Assembly (NCBI GenBank): GCA_019638255.1
Contig: JAHBUD010000001.1
Coordinates: 62,001-126,000, forward strand
DNA length: 64,000 nucleotides
From: Cyclobacteriaceae bacterium
GTDB taxonomy: Bacteria > Bacteroidota > Bacteroidia > Cytophagales > Cyclobacteriaceae
Reading direction: 5' to 3'
Position 1 is the first letter of the stretch. Every line of letters starts with the position of its first letter. The notes under the pieces were generated by a model. It did not search any database. It was not told the DNA's origin and worked only from the letters and a program-made list of their open reading frames with translations. Of this stretch, positions 7,802 to 16,744 are shown in pieces. The position numbers were made by a program, and so were the translations under genes.

Positions 7802-8386
7802 TTAGCTGTTTTTATATCCCATTTGTTTGGCGTATTCACTCAGTTTTTCCTTCAACAGGTTGCGTGCACGGTGCAGTCGGCTGCGCACGGTGCCGATTGG
7901 TATGTCCAAAATTTTAGCCATCTCTTCATACTTAAAACCTTCAAGATCGCTTAGTATGATCACCGTTCTGAAGTCAACATCCAATGCATTAAGGGCATTT
8001 GAAATCTCGTCCCCAATCATATCCTGCAACGTTTCAACGCGCAGATCAGGCGTTATCTGCCGGTCAACCTCATCGGAATTGTAATAGGTTTCAACCTCCT
8101 GGTAATCAATTTTAGCCGGCTCCTTACTCTTTTTCCGATAGTCGTTAATGAAGCTGTTCTTCAAAATCCGGAACAGCCATGCTTTGGCATTAGTTCCTTT
8201 TTCAAAAGATTCAATAAACCTGAATGCCTTGAGGTAGGTATCCTGAACCAGGTCATTCGCATCATCCTCATCGAATGTGAGTCGATAAGCAAAGTTGTAC
8301 ATGGAGTTAATGTGGGGCATAAACTCGTCATGAAAAACCTTTAATTTCTCCTCCTCCGAATAGTTTTGTCGAATTTCCTCCTCCAT
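7802..8386 (-). CDS. ECF RNA polymerase sigma factor (RpoE-like)
   Basis: A group 4 sigma factor of about 194 residues. Region 2 contains NSMYNFAYRLTFDEDDANDLVQDTYLKAFR and KAWLFRILKNSFINDYRKK; region 4 contains DFRTVIILSDLEGFKYEEMAKILDIPIGTVRSRLHRARNLL. I chose ATG 8386 (MEEEIRQNY) over the ATG three codons upstream, because a -7 promoter element (TACTTTTG, reading 8400 to 8393) overlaps that earlier ATG, so the transcript should begin at or near 8386. The following anti-sigma gene starts four bases after the stop, then gmk and nadD follow closely. Likely a stress-responsive, possibly autoregulated factor (inference). Confidence 0.93.
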   Translation of the reverse strand: MEEEIRQNYSEEEKLKVFHDEFMPHINSMYNFAYRLTFDEDDANDLVQDTYLKAFRFIESFEKGTNAKAWLFRILKNSFINDYRKKSKEPAKIDYQEVETYYNSDEVDRQITPDLRVETLQDMIGDEISNALNALDVDFRTVIILSDLEGFKYEEMAKILDIPIGTVRSRLHRARNLLKEKLSEYAKQMGYKNS

Positions 8387-8392
8387 GAATTT

Positions 8393-8421
8393 CAAAAGTA
8401 GTAAATCGTTGTTTAGACAAA
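8393..8421 (-). promoter_or_regulatory. Bacteroidota-type promoter of the ECF sigma operon
   Basis: Read on the minus strand, TTTG at 8421-8418 is followed after 17 bases by TACTTTTG at 8400-8393, matching the TTTG / TAnnTTTG pattern of the primary Bacteroidota sigma factor. The expected transcript start is within a few bases of the chosen ATG at 8386, giving an almost leaderless mRNA. Confidence 0.65.
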
Positions 8422-8521
8422 AAATAAATAAAAATAACGGGGTATCCGATTAACGGTATTTAATGATTCTATAGTCATACCGGGGAACGAGGTTTATCAA
8501 TAAACCACTTAGAAAGACACT

Positions 8522-8541
8522 TCTCCCATAACATCGGGAGA
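8522..8541. other. Short hairpin in the 8396-8634 gap
   Basis: TCTCCC at 8522-8527 and GGGAGA at 8536-8541 form a 6-bp stem with an eight-base loop. There is no T-tract, so it is not a convincing terminator. It lies between the VWA gene terminator and the sigma operon promoter. Confidence 0.3.
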
Positions 8542-8579
8542 GGCGGAGTGTAAATCTGGAGTTACAGCAGATGCAGATA

Positions 8580-8617
8580 AAAATAAAGTCGCTGCAGAAC
8601 TGCAACGACTTTATTTT
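8580..8617 (-). terminator. Strong terminator after the VWA gene
   Basis: AAAATAAAGTCG at 8580-8591 pairs perfectly with CGACTTTATTTT at 8606-8617, with a further TGCAG/CTGCA pairing inside. A-rich and T-rich flanks make it active in both orientations; it starts 17 bases after the stop of the VWA-domain gene. Confidence 0.8.
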
Positions 8618-8634
8618 GTGAGGAATTATTCTAT

Positions 8635-10485
8635 TTATCGTTTGGCAACCACACTACTGAAGGATTTGGCCATATTGATAAATTCAATGCGGTAGCCCTC
8701 TTTGTCTGCGCCTCTGGCGCCTTGCGCAAGTTGCAACATATCCTCGTAGGTGTATTCCTTTATATACTCTGATTCGCGCAACAACATGCCAAAAGCTGCT
8801 ACCGATGCCGACCAGCGAAAATTCTCCGAAGTTTTCTCCAACGACACCTGTTCATCAATAAGCGCGTGAACAATCAGCTTACTTACTTCAGCATCGGGCT
8901 GCTTGTAGCGAAACTTCACAGTCATCAGCTCTTTTGACTTGGCGGCCGAAGGATCAATTTTTACTTGTTGATATTTTAACGGATCAACCTGAAAAAATTC
9001 ACTGTCAATGCCCACTGGAATTATTTCATACAATGCCGTAACGGTGTGACCGGACCCCAAATCACCGGCATCCCTTTTATCGTTGTTGAAGTCTTCGTTT
9101 TTCAGCAAACGATTTTCATATCCAATCAGACGATATGCTTTCACTTTAGCCGGGTTGAACTCCACCTGCAGCTTAACATCTTTGGCTATTGTAAACAGGG
9201 TTCCGCCAAATTCATTTACCAACACTTTTTTGGCTTCTGTAATGTTATCGATGTAGGCGTAATTTCCATTTCCTTTCATGGACAATGTTTTCATTTTTGA
9301 ATCCTTGTAGTTGCCCATGCCATAACCAAGCAAGGTTAAAAACACACCACTTTTCTTTTCCGCTTCAATCAACTGCTCCATGGCTGCATTACTTGATTCA
9401 CCAACGTTGAAGTCGCCATCAGTAGCCAGAATTACGCGGTTATTTCCGTTTGGCTTAAAATATTTCCGGGCTGTAGTATAGGCCAGGCGCAACCCTGCCC
9501 CACCTGCCGTTGAACCACCGGCCTCGAGCCGGTCAAGAGCTTCAATAATCTTTTTCTTTTCTGCGCCCGAGGTAGGCTCCAGCACCAGTCCGGCAGCACC
9601 GGCATACACCACTATGGACACATGATCCTGCGGGCGAAGTTCATTCACCAGCATCTTAAACGATGATTTCAACAAAGGAAGTTTATTTGGCATGTCCATC
9701 GATCCGGACACATCAATTAAGAATACCAGATTCGATGGCGGCAGATTCTCAACCGGAATTCGTTTTCCTTGTAACCCGATATGAACCAGCTTGTGCTGTT
9801 TGTTCCAAGGTGCTGATGAAATTTCGGTAATGATGTTAAACGGATGCTCGGCTTTGGGCTGTGCATAATCATAGTCAAAATAATTGATCAACTCCTCAAT
9901 GCGCACGGCATCCTTTGGCGGGCGCTGACCGTTGTTTAAAAATCTGCGCATGTTGCTGTACGAAGCCGCATCCACATCGATAGAAAAGGTGGAAAGCGGA
10001 TTGCGTAGTGCATCGTGAAAAATATTCTCATTAATTCCGTCATACTCCTCGGTGTTATAATCGGGTAACCGATACTCAGCGGGATAGTGGCTGGGCGCGG
10101 CATAGTAATCTGCAGCAATGCCAACTTTTTCGGAACGCTTATAGGGCTTTCCTCCATAGCCGGTAACCACTACTTCGTTAAGCTGCTCGGATGCGTAGGC
10201 GAGTTGAACATCAATCAACGTTCTGCTGCCAATCTTCACTTCTTGCGAGGTAAAGCCTATCATGGAGAAAATCAGCGTACCGCCTCCGGGAGAAACGGTA
10301 ATGGTATACTTGCCGTGTACATCCGTAACGGCTCCAGTGGTTGTTCCCTTTAACAGAACATTAACACCGGCAATAGCGCTCCCATCGTGCGCGGAGGTAA
10401 CTTTTCCGGTAATTACCCGATCCTGCAGATTAAACCCCAGGCTTGTGAACAGGAGTGTACCCAGAATGATAAATTGCGTTTTCAT
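8635..10485 (-). CDS. Secreted VWA/YfbK-type protein with CarboxypepD_reg domain
   Basis: An exported 616-residue protein. ATG 10485 gives the signal peptide MKTQFIILGTLLFTSLGFN; the frame continues 18 codons upstream without one. A CarboxypepD_reg-like domain follows (RVITGKVTSAHDGSAIAGVNV), ending with LNEVVVTGYG, the signature otherwise found at the start of SusC-type receptor plugs. Next come a YfbK N-terminal-like region (TFSIDVDAASYSNMRRFLNNG), a von Willebrand A domain with the MIDAS motif DVSGS near residue 260, and a C-terminal YfbK-like (DUF3520) region. VWA domains mediate metal-dependent protein binding; the partner is unknown. It is divergent from the ECF sigma gene at 10574, whose next gene encodes another CarboxypepD protein, so a shared envelope-signalling role is possible. 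Confidence 0.9.
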   Translation of the reverse strand: MKTQFIILGTLLFTSLGFNLQDRVITGKVTSAHDGSAIAGVNVLLKGTTTGAVTDVHGKYTITVSPGGGTLIFSMIGFTSQEVKIGSRTLIDVQLAYASEQLNEVVVTGYGGKPYKRSEKVGIAADYYAAPSHYPAEYRLPDYNTEEYDGINENIFHDALRNPLSTFSIDVDAASYSNMRRFLNNGQRPPKDAVRIEELINYFDYDYAQPKAEHPFNIITEISSAPWNKQHKLVHIGLQGKRIPVENLPPSNLVFLIDVSGSMDMPNKLPLLKSSFKMLVNELRPQDHVSIVVYAGAAGLVLEPTSGAEKKKIIEALDRLEAGGSTAGGAGLRLAYTTARKYFKPNGNNRVILATDGDFNVGESSNAAMEQLIEAEKKSGVFLTLLGYGMGNYKDSKMKTLSMKGNGNYAYIDNITEAKKVLVNEFGGTLFTIAKDVKLQVEFNPAKVKAYRLIGYENRLLKNEDFNNDKRDAGDLGSGHTVTALYEIIPVGIDSEFFQVDPLKYQQVKIDPSAAKSKELMTVKFRYKQPDAEVSKLIVHALIDEQVSLEKTSENFRWSASVAAFGMLLRESEYIKEYTYEDMLQLAQGARGADKEGYRIEFINMAKSFSSVVAKR

Positions 10486-10573
10486 ACTTGTATTTGTTTG
10501 GTTTACGGTGGTGAGATGCATGCGCATTCCGGATTCCATAAATCATTCAGCAAAAATTTCAGTACTTTAAAAA

Positions 10574-11137
10574 ATGCTTTTTAACAAGCCCATTGCAGAA
10601 GTAACCGACCAGGAACTGATACAGCTATACCGAACAAGCGGTGAAATGGAGGTATTGGGCTATTTATATACCCGGTACACTTCGCTGGTCTACGGTGTTT
10701 GTTTGAAGTATTTGAAAGACCGCTATGAGGCGAAAGATGCCGTAATGAATGTTTTTGAAAAACTTATTCAACTGTTACAGGAACACGAGGTAAAACACTT
10801 TAAAAGCTGGTTGTACGTAACTACCCGAAACCATTGCCTGATGCACTTGAGAGCCAATAAAAACAAGCATACAGAAGAATTATCGCCATTTATTATGGAA
10901 TCCGATGGCCCGGAGCATCATGAAGATGCAACCGAAATGGAGGCAAATCTTATTAAATTGGAAAGGTGTATTGAAAAACTTGCTGATGAACAACAATGGT
11001 GTGTACGGCTGTTTTACCTGCATCAGAAATGCTACCAGGAAATAGAAACAGAAACCGGCTTTACCCCGAACAAAGTGAAAAGTTATATACAAAACGGTAA
11101 GCGGAATTTAAAGATTTGCCTTGAGCGCCATGAATGA
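10574..11137 (+). CDS. ECF RNA polymerase sigma factor
   Basis: A 187-residue sigma-70 family factor. Region 2 is seen in LGYLYTRYTSLVYGVCLKYLKD and AVMNVFEKLIQLL with KSWLYVTTRNHCLMHLR; region 4 in WCVRLFYLHQKCYQEIETETGFTPNKVKSYIQNGKRNLK. The YIQNGKRNLK recognition helix is the form usual in Bacteroidota factors paired with TonB/CarboxypepD membrane proteins. The next gene starts inside its last codons (8-base overlap), so sigma and membrane partner are translationally coupled. It probably responds to an envelope signal transmitted by that partner (inference). ATG 10574 is the first start in the frame. Confidence 0.92.
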   Translation: MLFNKPIAEVTDQELIQLYRTSGEMEVLGYLYTRYTSLVYGVCLKYLKDRYEAKDAVMNVFEKLIQLLQEHEVKHFKSWLYVTTRNHCLMHLRANKNKHTEELSPFIMESDGPEHHEDATEMEANLIKLERCIEKLADEQQWCVRLFYLHQKCYQEIETETGFTPNKVKSYIQNGKRNLKICLERHE

Positions 11138-12500
11138 CTACGCCAACGATATTGAGCGATACCTGAATGGTGCCATGACAAATGCAGAACGGCACGCTTT
11201 TGAAAAAAGGGTGTTGGCCGATCCGTTTTTAGCCGAAGCATTGGAAGGTGCAGAAATAATTTCTTCCAATGATTTTGCCGATGATGTCAAAGCCCTAAAT
11301 GAAGAATTGCTACAGCCTGAATATGCCGAATACAAGGCCGTACCTGCAGCAGCCAGGAGAATGGAAGCCGCTGCACCCGGAGAACAACGAGTTGAAATAA
11401 AGCATACCCGAAAAATCAGTTACTGGAGTATGGTCGGAAGGGTGGCGGCAGGTTTAGTTATTATTGCTGCAGCAGGCTACCTGATTTGGCAAACCACCCA
11501 AACTGTAGAAAATCCTGATGCATTGGCGTTGGAAGAAACCAAAATTGATCCTATACCTCCACCGGAAGCATTGGATCAAGATGATTCCGTTGAAGTTATT
11601 GTGGAGAAAGATGCACCAACGAATGCTGCAAGCAAAACAATAAGTCCTTCTTATAAAATTGATGCCTCATCAGAAGCAAGGGCAGCAAAAGAATCTACCC
11701 CAATGAGCGATGAAGTCGTATCGCAAACTGAAACCAAACCATTGTTATCCGACCGCCATTCGGCTGAGCCATCACCAAAAGCTGAAGTTGCACCACTTGA
11801 GTTAGCAACTGAAAAAGAAATTGCACCGCTGGCAAAGGCTGATGCGGCTGAGCGTAAGAAACAGGACATCAGCCGGGCTGCCGGTGCTGCCCCGGTAACT
11901 ATCAACCAAATCCATGGGCGGGTAACTTCACAAGAGGATGGCTCCGCATTGCCCGGAGTTAACGTAGTAATTAGAGGAACAACAACAGGTACGATTACCG
12001 ATGAAAACGGAGTGTACCAGATTGAAAGCACCCAGACAAATCCAGCACTTGTGTTTTCCTTTATCGGATTACAATCTACTGAAGTTGCTGTGGGTGAAAG
12101 AAGAGAGGTTGACGTTGCCTTAAGTCAGGATGTCTCACAACTCAGCGAAGTTGTTGTTACCGGATATGGTATTTCAAAAAGCGAGCCCTATGCCCCTACC
12201 GTTAATCTGGCTCATCCTGAAATAGGAAACCGTGCGTATCAACAATACCTGGAAAAAAATATCCGATACCCGGAGGAAGCAAAAACCAAAAAGGTTCAGG
12301 GGCGTGTTACAGTTGAGTTTTTTGTGGAGACTGATGGCAGCTTAACCGGATTTACAGTAGTTCGTGGCATTGGTGCAGGATGTGATGAAGAGCTTATCCG
12401 CTTGATAAAAGAAGGCCCCAACTGGTTACCGACCATTCGGGATAACCAACCCATACGGGAAAAAGCACGTGTACGTTTAAAATTTGATTTACCGAAATGA
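11130..12500 (+). CDS. Membrane protein: anti-sigma-like N-terminus, CarboxypepD_reg and TonB C-terminal domains
   Basis: A 456-residue inner-membrane protein starting at ATG 11130, overlapping the sigma gene by eight bases; a TTG three codons earlier is less likely. Order of parts: cytoplasmic helical region (IERYLNGAMTNAERHAFEKRVLADPFLAEALEG) typical of Bacteroidota sigma partners; one membrane segment near residues 100-120 (RVAAGLVIIAAAGYLIW); a long Pro/Glu/Ala-rich linker; a CarboxypepD_reg-like domain (IHGRVTSQEDGSALPGVNVVI) ending in LSEVVVTGYG; and a TonB C-terminal domain (YLEKNIRYPEEAKTKKVQGR, VRLKFDLPK). It could both restrain the sigma factor and contact an outer-membrane receptor. 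The combination occurs elsewhere in Bacteroidota; its mechanism is not established here. It overlaps the DUF4230 gene by four bases. Confidence 0.88.
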   Translation: MNDYANDIERYLNGAMTNAERHAFEKRVLADPFLAEALEGAEIISSNDFADDVKALNEELLQPEYAEYKAVPAAARRMEAAAPGEQRVEIKHTRKISYWSMVGRVAAGLVIIAAAGYLIWQTTQTVENPDALALEETKIDPIPPPEALDQDDSVEVIVEKDAPTNAASKTISPSYKIDASSEARAAKESTPMSDEVVSQTETKPLLSDRHSAEPSPKAEVAPLELATEKEIAPLAKADAAERKKQDISRAAGAAPVTINQIHGRVTSQEDGSALPGVNVVIRGTTTGTITDENGVYQIESTQTNPALVFSFIGLQSTEVAVGERREVDVALSQDVSQLSEVVVTGYGISKSEPYAPTVNLAHPEIGNRAYQQYLEKNIRYPEEAKTKKVQGRVTVEFFVETDGSLTGFTVVRGIGAGCDEELIRLIKEGPNWLPTIRDNQPIREKARVRLKFDLPK

Positions 12501-13132
12501 TAGCACGCTACCTGAAATTAGCCATAGTCTTTATCATCGTTGCAAGTCTTGCTGCATACGTGTTGCTGGTTATCATTCCACGGCAATCGTATGACACCGC
12601 GAAAGCCATAGGAAAAGATTTCAATGATGCCTTTAAATTTACACCGGAAGTAAAAGTGCGGAACACCATTGTGTTGCGGCAACAAACCCCCATACTTGAG
12701 CTCGCCTCATTAAATCAAAATTTCCAGCATCGGTACAGCTGGAAAAACTCATGGATGGGCAGTACAAAACAAATAGAAATTACCGGATCCTTCGAGGCGA
12801 AGTGCGGCTTTGATCTTCAGCAAAAGTTTTCCATTGTGCTGGAAAAAAACAAGGCTATTGTTTACCTGCCTGAACCAAAAATTCTATCGCTTGAGCCTCA
12901 AATGGATTTTACGTTTAAAGATGAGGCCGGATACTGGAACTGGGTTAACAACGATGACCGAACCAATGCTATGAATGCATTCATTACCGATGCCCGTAGA
13001 TACGCTGAAGGTTCTGACTTTTTGTACGACACTAAAAAAGTCACGGAGGATAAACTCCGTGACTTGTTAAAGACCTATGTTGATGAAGTGGTTTTCGTTT
13101 ACGATGAATCCCTGACACTTCCGTTGCGGTAA
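12497..13132 (+). CDS. DUF4230 domain protein, membrane-anchored
   Basis: A 211-residue protein with one N-terminal membrane segment (YLKLAIVFIIVASLAAYVLLVI, residues 5-26) and a soluble extracytoplasmic part that fits DUF4230: VRNTIVLRQQTPILELASL, then ITGSFEAKCGFDLQQKFSIVLE and IVYLPEPKILSLEPQMDF. The family has no known biochemical function. Its ATG overlaps the stop of the TonB-domain gene (ATGA), making it the third gene of the sigma-led operon. After its stop comes a REP-like repeat block, so the operon probably ends here. Confidence 0.85.
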   Translation: MIARYLKLAIVFIIVASLAAYVLLVIIPRQSYDTAKAIGKDFNDAFKFTPEVKVRNTIVLRQQTPILELASLNQNFQHRYSWKNSWMGSTKQIEITGSFEAKCGFDLQQKFSIVLEKNKAIVYLPEPKILSLEPQMDFTFKDEAGYWNWVNNDDRTNAMNAFITDARRYAEGSDFLYDTKKVTEDKLRDLLKTYVDEVVFVYDESLTLPLR

Positions 13133-13164
13133 CTAGGGGCCATCCCAAAAATAACAAAGGTATA

Positions 13165-13382
13165 GTCATCGTGAGGAACAATGACGAGTTAATCAACTAT
13201 ACAAATCGTTCTGTGACGAAGCAACCCCTTAATCCCGTCATTACAAGGAACGTAAACGAGTCCTAATCCTTTACATAAATAGTTCCGTGACGAAGTAATC
13301 TTACACTACATAGTGAGAACTAAACGTGAAGATTGGGATTGCTTCACTCCATCACACACACACCCGTCCGTTCGCAATGACG
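13165..13382. repeat. REP-like intergenic repeat block, copy 1
   Basis: Degenerate units of a REP-type palindrome fill most of the 276-base gap. Recognisable pieces are TGACGAAGCAA (near 13214), CCCGTCATTACAAGGAAC (13234-13251), CCGTGACGAAGTAATC (13285-13300), GATTGCTTCACTCCATCACA (near 13337) and GTTCGCAATGACG (13370-13382). The left pieces are approximate reverse complements of the right ones, so the block can fold into long imperfect hairpins. Related units recur at 25934-26185. No REP-associated transposase is in the window. Confidence 0.8.
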
Positions 13383-13408
13383 AATAGATTTATGAGATGG
13401 CTTTTATC

Positions 13409-14152
13409 TTATACAACTTTCTTGCGGATTAACTTGGCGTAGGTACGGCTAACAGGGAAACTCTTTCCGCTTTGCATCTTCACAATCATACCGCCATTAA
13501 AGTGCTTTTCAATTTCTTTCAAAAAGTTTATGTTGATAATGGTACTGCGGTGTACCCGGATGAAAGTTTCCGGGTTGAGTATTTCTTCGAGCTTGCCAAT
13601 ACCCGATGAACTTACAAACTGGTCGTTTTTTGTTGTGAGTATGGTGTAGTCTCCTGAGGCCTCCAGGAACATAATTTCCTCCACGGGAAGGTTAATTAGT
13701 TTTTCGGATTTCTGAACGAAGATGTGCGAATCGTAAGAGGTTCTGTTTTCTGTTTTAATATTCCGTAAAAGCTCTCCCACATTGTTCTGCTCTGTTCTCA
13801 TGCGTTCAATGGCGCGCTTCACCGCCAATTGAAAGCGCTCCTGATCGATGGGTTTAAGCAGGTAATCAACGGCATTTTTTTCGAACGCGCGGATAGCATA
13901 TTGATCGTAAGCGGTAGTGAAAATCACATGCGGATCATGCGTAATCTCATCCAACACATCAAAACCCGACATGCCGGGCATCTGCACATCCAGGAATATC
14001 AAATCCGGCTTAAGCTGGTCGATCAGGTCGATGGCATCCTTACCCTTGCTGGCCTCACCAACAATGGAAAGGTTCGGCATCTGGTCGATATACTCTCGTA
14101 ATAGTTCGCGGGCCAGTTGTTCATCATCAATAATCAAACACGTTATATTCAT
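13409..14152 (-). CDS. LytTR-family response regulator
   Basis: A 247-residue two-component regulator. The receiver domain (residues 1-120) has the acidic pair at 9-10 (IIDDEQLA), the phospho-acceptor Asp55 (IFLDVQMPG) and the conserved Lys in LLKPID. Residues 145-247 form a LytTR DNA-binding domain (HIFVQKSEKLINLPVEEIMFLEA, FIRVHRSTIININFLKEIE, FPVSRTYAKLIRKK). It lies 72 bases downstream of the LytS-like sensor kinase on the same strand and is almost certainly its partner. Target genes are not indicated; Bacteroidota LytTR pairs often act on envelope genes. Confidence 0.95.
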   Translation of the reverse strand: MNITCLIIDDEQLARELLREYIDQMPNLSIVGEASKGKDAIDLIDQLKPDLIFLDVQMPGMSGFDVLDEITHDPHVIFTTAYDQYAIRAFEKNAVDYLLKPIDQERFQLAVKRAIERMRTEQNNVGELLRNIKTENRTSYDSHIFVQKSEKLINLPVEEIMFLEASGDYTILTTKNDQFVSSSGIGKLEEILNPETFIRVHRSTIININFLKEIEKHFNGGMIVKMQSGKSFPVSRTYAKLIRKKVV

Positions 14153-14224
14153 GGGGATTGTTTTAATCGTTAACTTAATATAGTTCTCTTCACTTAGGTA
14201 AACGCAAGTTCATTACTCTTGGTA

Positions 14225-15364
14225 TTAACCCGCTATACTTTTCAATTCATCAGGTATTTCATCCGGTTCTGGCTGATCGTTTGCGGTTTTCTCATCCTCC
14301 GGAACAGGGATAAAGAAACTCACCGAGTAGCCCCACTCGCTGGAACGAATGCGAAGACCTGATCCCGGGCCAAATGAACTTCGCAGACGTTGATCGGTGT
14401 TTTTAATACCCACACCACTGGAACTTCCGTCCATAACCTTTTTACTGTTCGTGCCCAGGCCATCATCTTTCACTTCAAAATAAATCATGTGATTGAAGCG
14501 CTTCACAATCAGGGTAATGGTACCACCGTCTTCTTTCGGGCCAACACCATATTTTACGGAGTTCTCCACCAGCGGCTGAAGGATCATGGGCGGGATCTTA
14601 ATCCCTAAACAGGAGAAGTCGATTTGTTTAACAAACTTCAAGCGGGTTCCAAACCGCACTTGTTGAATTTTTATATAGTTGTCGATAAAATCTAGTTCAT
14701 GAATTAACTTAACCATTTGGTCGCCATGCGAATCGAGTGCATAGCGAAAAATATCGGAGAGTTGGGTGATAACTTTACGGGCGTTTTCTTTGCTGGATCC
14801 CACTAACATATTAATAGAGTTTAATGTGTTAAATAAAAAATGTGGGTTAATCTGCGACTTGAGCAAGGAGAGTTGCATCTCGCGATTCTTGATGGCCAGC
14901 TCACCTCTTTCAAATTCTTTTCGCTGCAAGCCTTCAAAATACCGGATGATATAATAGACAGCTGTTGTAATAACATACTGATTTTGAAATTGAAGACCGT
15001 CCCATCGCAACAAGCTTATCATGTGCTCCTTCCAGTTGTCTAGAAAAACATAGCCTTCTACATAATCCTTAATGTAGTAGGAAAACGAGCCCATCATCAA
15101 AAAGAAAACTAAAATACCGGCAACATGGCCGGCAACCTGAACATATATTCTGTAGCGAAAGAGAAAATTGGAGTATAAAAGAATGAGTATGATGCAGACA
15201 CAGAGAGCCTCCCATAGATAAAGGGCATTCCAGAAAACAAAGGCGAACGGGGACTGAAGTTTCCACTCCAGAAATGCACTTACCGCAAAATTAATGAGGT
15301 ACCACAGGCACAACAGCAGGTATGCCCGTTTCCAGATTTGCGGTATCTTTTCAAGATTGATCAA
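14225..15364 (-). CDS. LytS/YehU-type sensor histidine kinase
   Basis: A 379-residue membrane kinase. About four hydrophobic segments occupy residues 14-140. The His_kinase domain has the phospho-accepting His175 in LKSQINPHFLFNTLNSIN, and the HATPase domain shows PPMILQPLVENSVKYG and VKDDGLGTN with GVGIKNTDQRL. There is no separate periplasmic sensor domain, so the signal is probably perceived in or at the membrane. The response regulator gene follows after 72 bases. A CarboxypepD secreted protein gene is divergent, starting at 15506; the 141-base gap shows no clear TAnnTTTG element. Confidence 0.94.
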   Translation of the reverse strand: MINLEKIPQIWKRAYLLLCLWYLINFAVSAFLEWKLQSPFAFVFWNALYLWEALCVCIILILLYSNFLFRYRIYVQVAGHVAGILVFFLMMGSFSYYIKDYVEGYVFLDNWKEHMISLLRWDGLQFQNQYVITTAVYYIIRYFEGLQRKEFERGELAIKNREMQLSLLKSQINPHFLFNTLNSINMLVGSSKENARKVITQLSDIFRYALDSHGDQMVKLIHELDFIDNYIKIQQVRFGTRLKFVKQIDFSCLGIKIPPMILQPLVENSVKYGVGPKEDGGTITLIVKRFNHMIYFEVKDDGLGTNSKKVMDGSSSGVGIKNTDQRLRSSFGPGSGLRIRSSEWGYSVSFFIPVPEDEKTANDQPEPDEIPDELKSIAG

Positions 15365-15505
15365 GCCGGTAAATTGCCTGTTAAAGTTACGCAGAACGAC
15401 CAGAATTCGGTTAAGGAAACCATTTTAACGCTAAACCTTCAAAATTACAGATAATCTTACCTGAGGTTTGAAAGAAGTGCCCGATTAATCAATTTTAAAG
15501 TATTC

Positions 15506-16720
15506 ATGAGGTTTGCGCTGATCATATCACTTTTAACCGGATTGTGTTTCACTGCATGGGGGCAACGTTTTACCGTATCGGGCAGTGCGGTTGACAAAGA
15601 AACCGGAGAAGCCCTTCCGTTTGCCTCAGTAAGTGTCAAAGGAAAATCACTAGGCACCATTACCAACCTGCAAGGTGAGTTTGACTTTCACATTCCAAGC
15701 GAATACCGAAATGAAATTCTGGTCATCAGCATGTTGGGATACAATAATGTGGAAACACCGCTATGGTCGATTGCGGGCAACAGACAAATCAAATTTGAAC
15801 TGACAAAATCGACAACCGTTCTTAATGAAGTTTTGGTTACCGATTCCCTTACCGGAGGGGATATTCTACGGATTGCCTTGAGTCGCATTGAAAGTAATTA
15901 CCCGATGCAACCCTTTATGCTGGAGGGATTTTACCGTGACATTAAAAAAGTTGCCGGCACAACCATTTCACTGCTTGAAGCAGCCGTAAAAATCTATGAC
16001 GAGGATTACAAAGAACCTCGAAACAAATACAAGCTGCGTGAACGGGTTCGCCTGATTGAAGTAAGAAAGAGTTTAGGCTATGAAAGCAAGTTTACTGCGT
16101 ATTTCGATCAGGACAACCTGCTCGAAGATTTGTTGCTTCACAATAACATACGGTATCGCCAGATTGAAGCGCGTGAAGAAATGTACAACGCCATGACACG
16201 CCTGCCCGACTCGTATTATAATGGTCATGAGATTTTTGTTATTGCGCATACGCAAGATTACCGATTGAAGATATTTGTAGACATAGTAGACTATTCCATC
16301 ATTCACCTGGAATTTGAAACTGACTCCTCCAACGAAATAGTGGGAAAAAGAAAAAACCTGGTAAGCAGGTTTGGTGGCCTGCGCAAGACCCTTGACTTCA
16401 GGTCGGTTGATGGTAAAATGTATTTGAGCTATATCAGTATTACCTCCAAAGTAACCTGGCACGATTCCAAAACCAATGAATTAAAATTCGAAACTGAGTT
16501 GTTCCAGCAATTGCTGATTAATGAAGTAAAACCAAATGCTGCTGAGCGAATCAGTGGAACAGAAAAGATGCGCAATTACGGTTTACAGTATCAGGATGCA
16601 CAGTACAACAAAGACTTTTGGGACAACTACAACGTCATTAAAGATACCCCGCTCGATAAAAAGATTTTGGAAGACCTGGAAAAAGTAGCGCCTCTTCAAA
16701 AGCAGTTTGAAGGGAAATAG
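15506..16720 (+). CDS. Secreted CarboxypepD_reg-like protein
   Basis: A 404-residue exported protein: signal peptide MRFALIISLLTGLCFTAWGQ, a CarboxypepD_reg-like domain at about 22-112 (FTVSGSAVDKETGEALPFASVSV, GTITNLQGEFDFHIP, STTVLNEVLVTD), then a C-terminal region of about 280 residues (GGDILRIALSRIESNYPMQPFMLEGFYRDI onward). The latter resembles the DUF5686-like stretch seen at 3701-6307 but lacks a long barrel, so the protein is likely periplasmic or surface-attached. No catalytic motif is apparent. It stands divergent from the kinase gene at 14225-15364 and convergent with aspC. Confidence 0.82.
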   Translation: MRFALIISLLTGLCFTAWGQRFTVSGSAVDKETGEALPFASVSVKGKSLGTITNLQGEFDFHIPSEYRNEILVISMLGYNNVETPLWSIAGNRQIKFELTKSTTVLNEVLVTDSLTGGDILRIALSRIESNYPMQPFMLEGFYRDIKKVAGTTISLLEAAVKIYDEDYKEPRNKYKLRERVRLIEVRKSLGYESKFTAYFDQDNLLEDLLLHNNIRYRQIEAREEMYNAMTRLPDSYYNGHEIFVIAHTQDYRLKIFVDIVDYSIIHLEFETDSSNEIVGKRKNLVSRFGGLRKTLDFRSVDGKMYLSYISITSKVTWHDSKTNELKFETELFQQLLINEVKPNAAERISGTEKMRNYGLQYQDAQYNKDFWDNYNVIKDTPLDKKILEDLEKVAPLQKQFEGK

Positions 16721-16744
16721 TTTATTGGTAGGTATTTAATTCAC

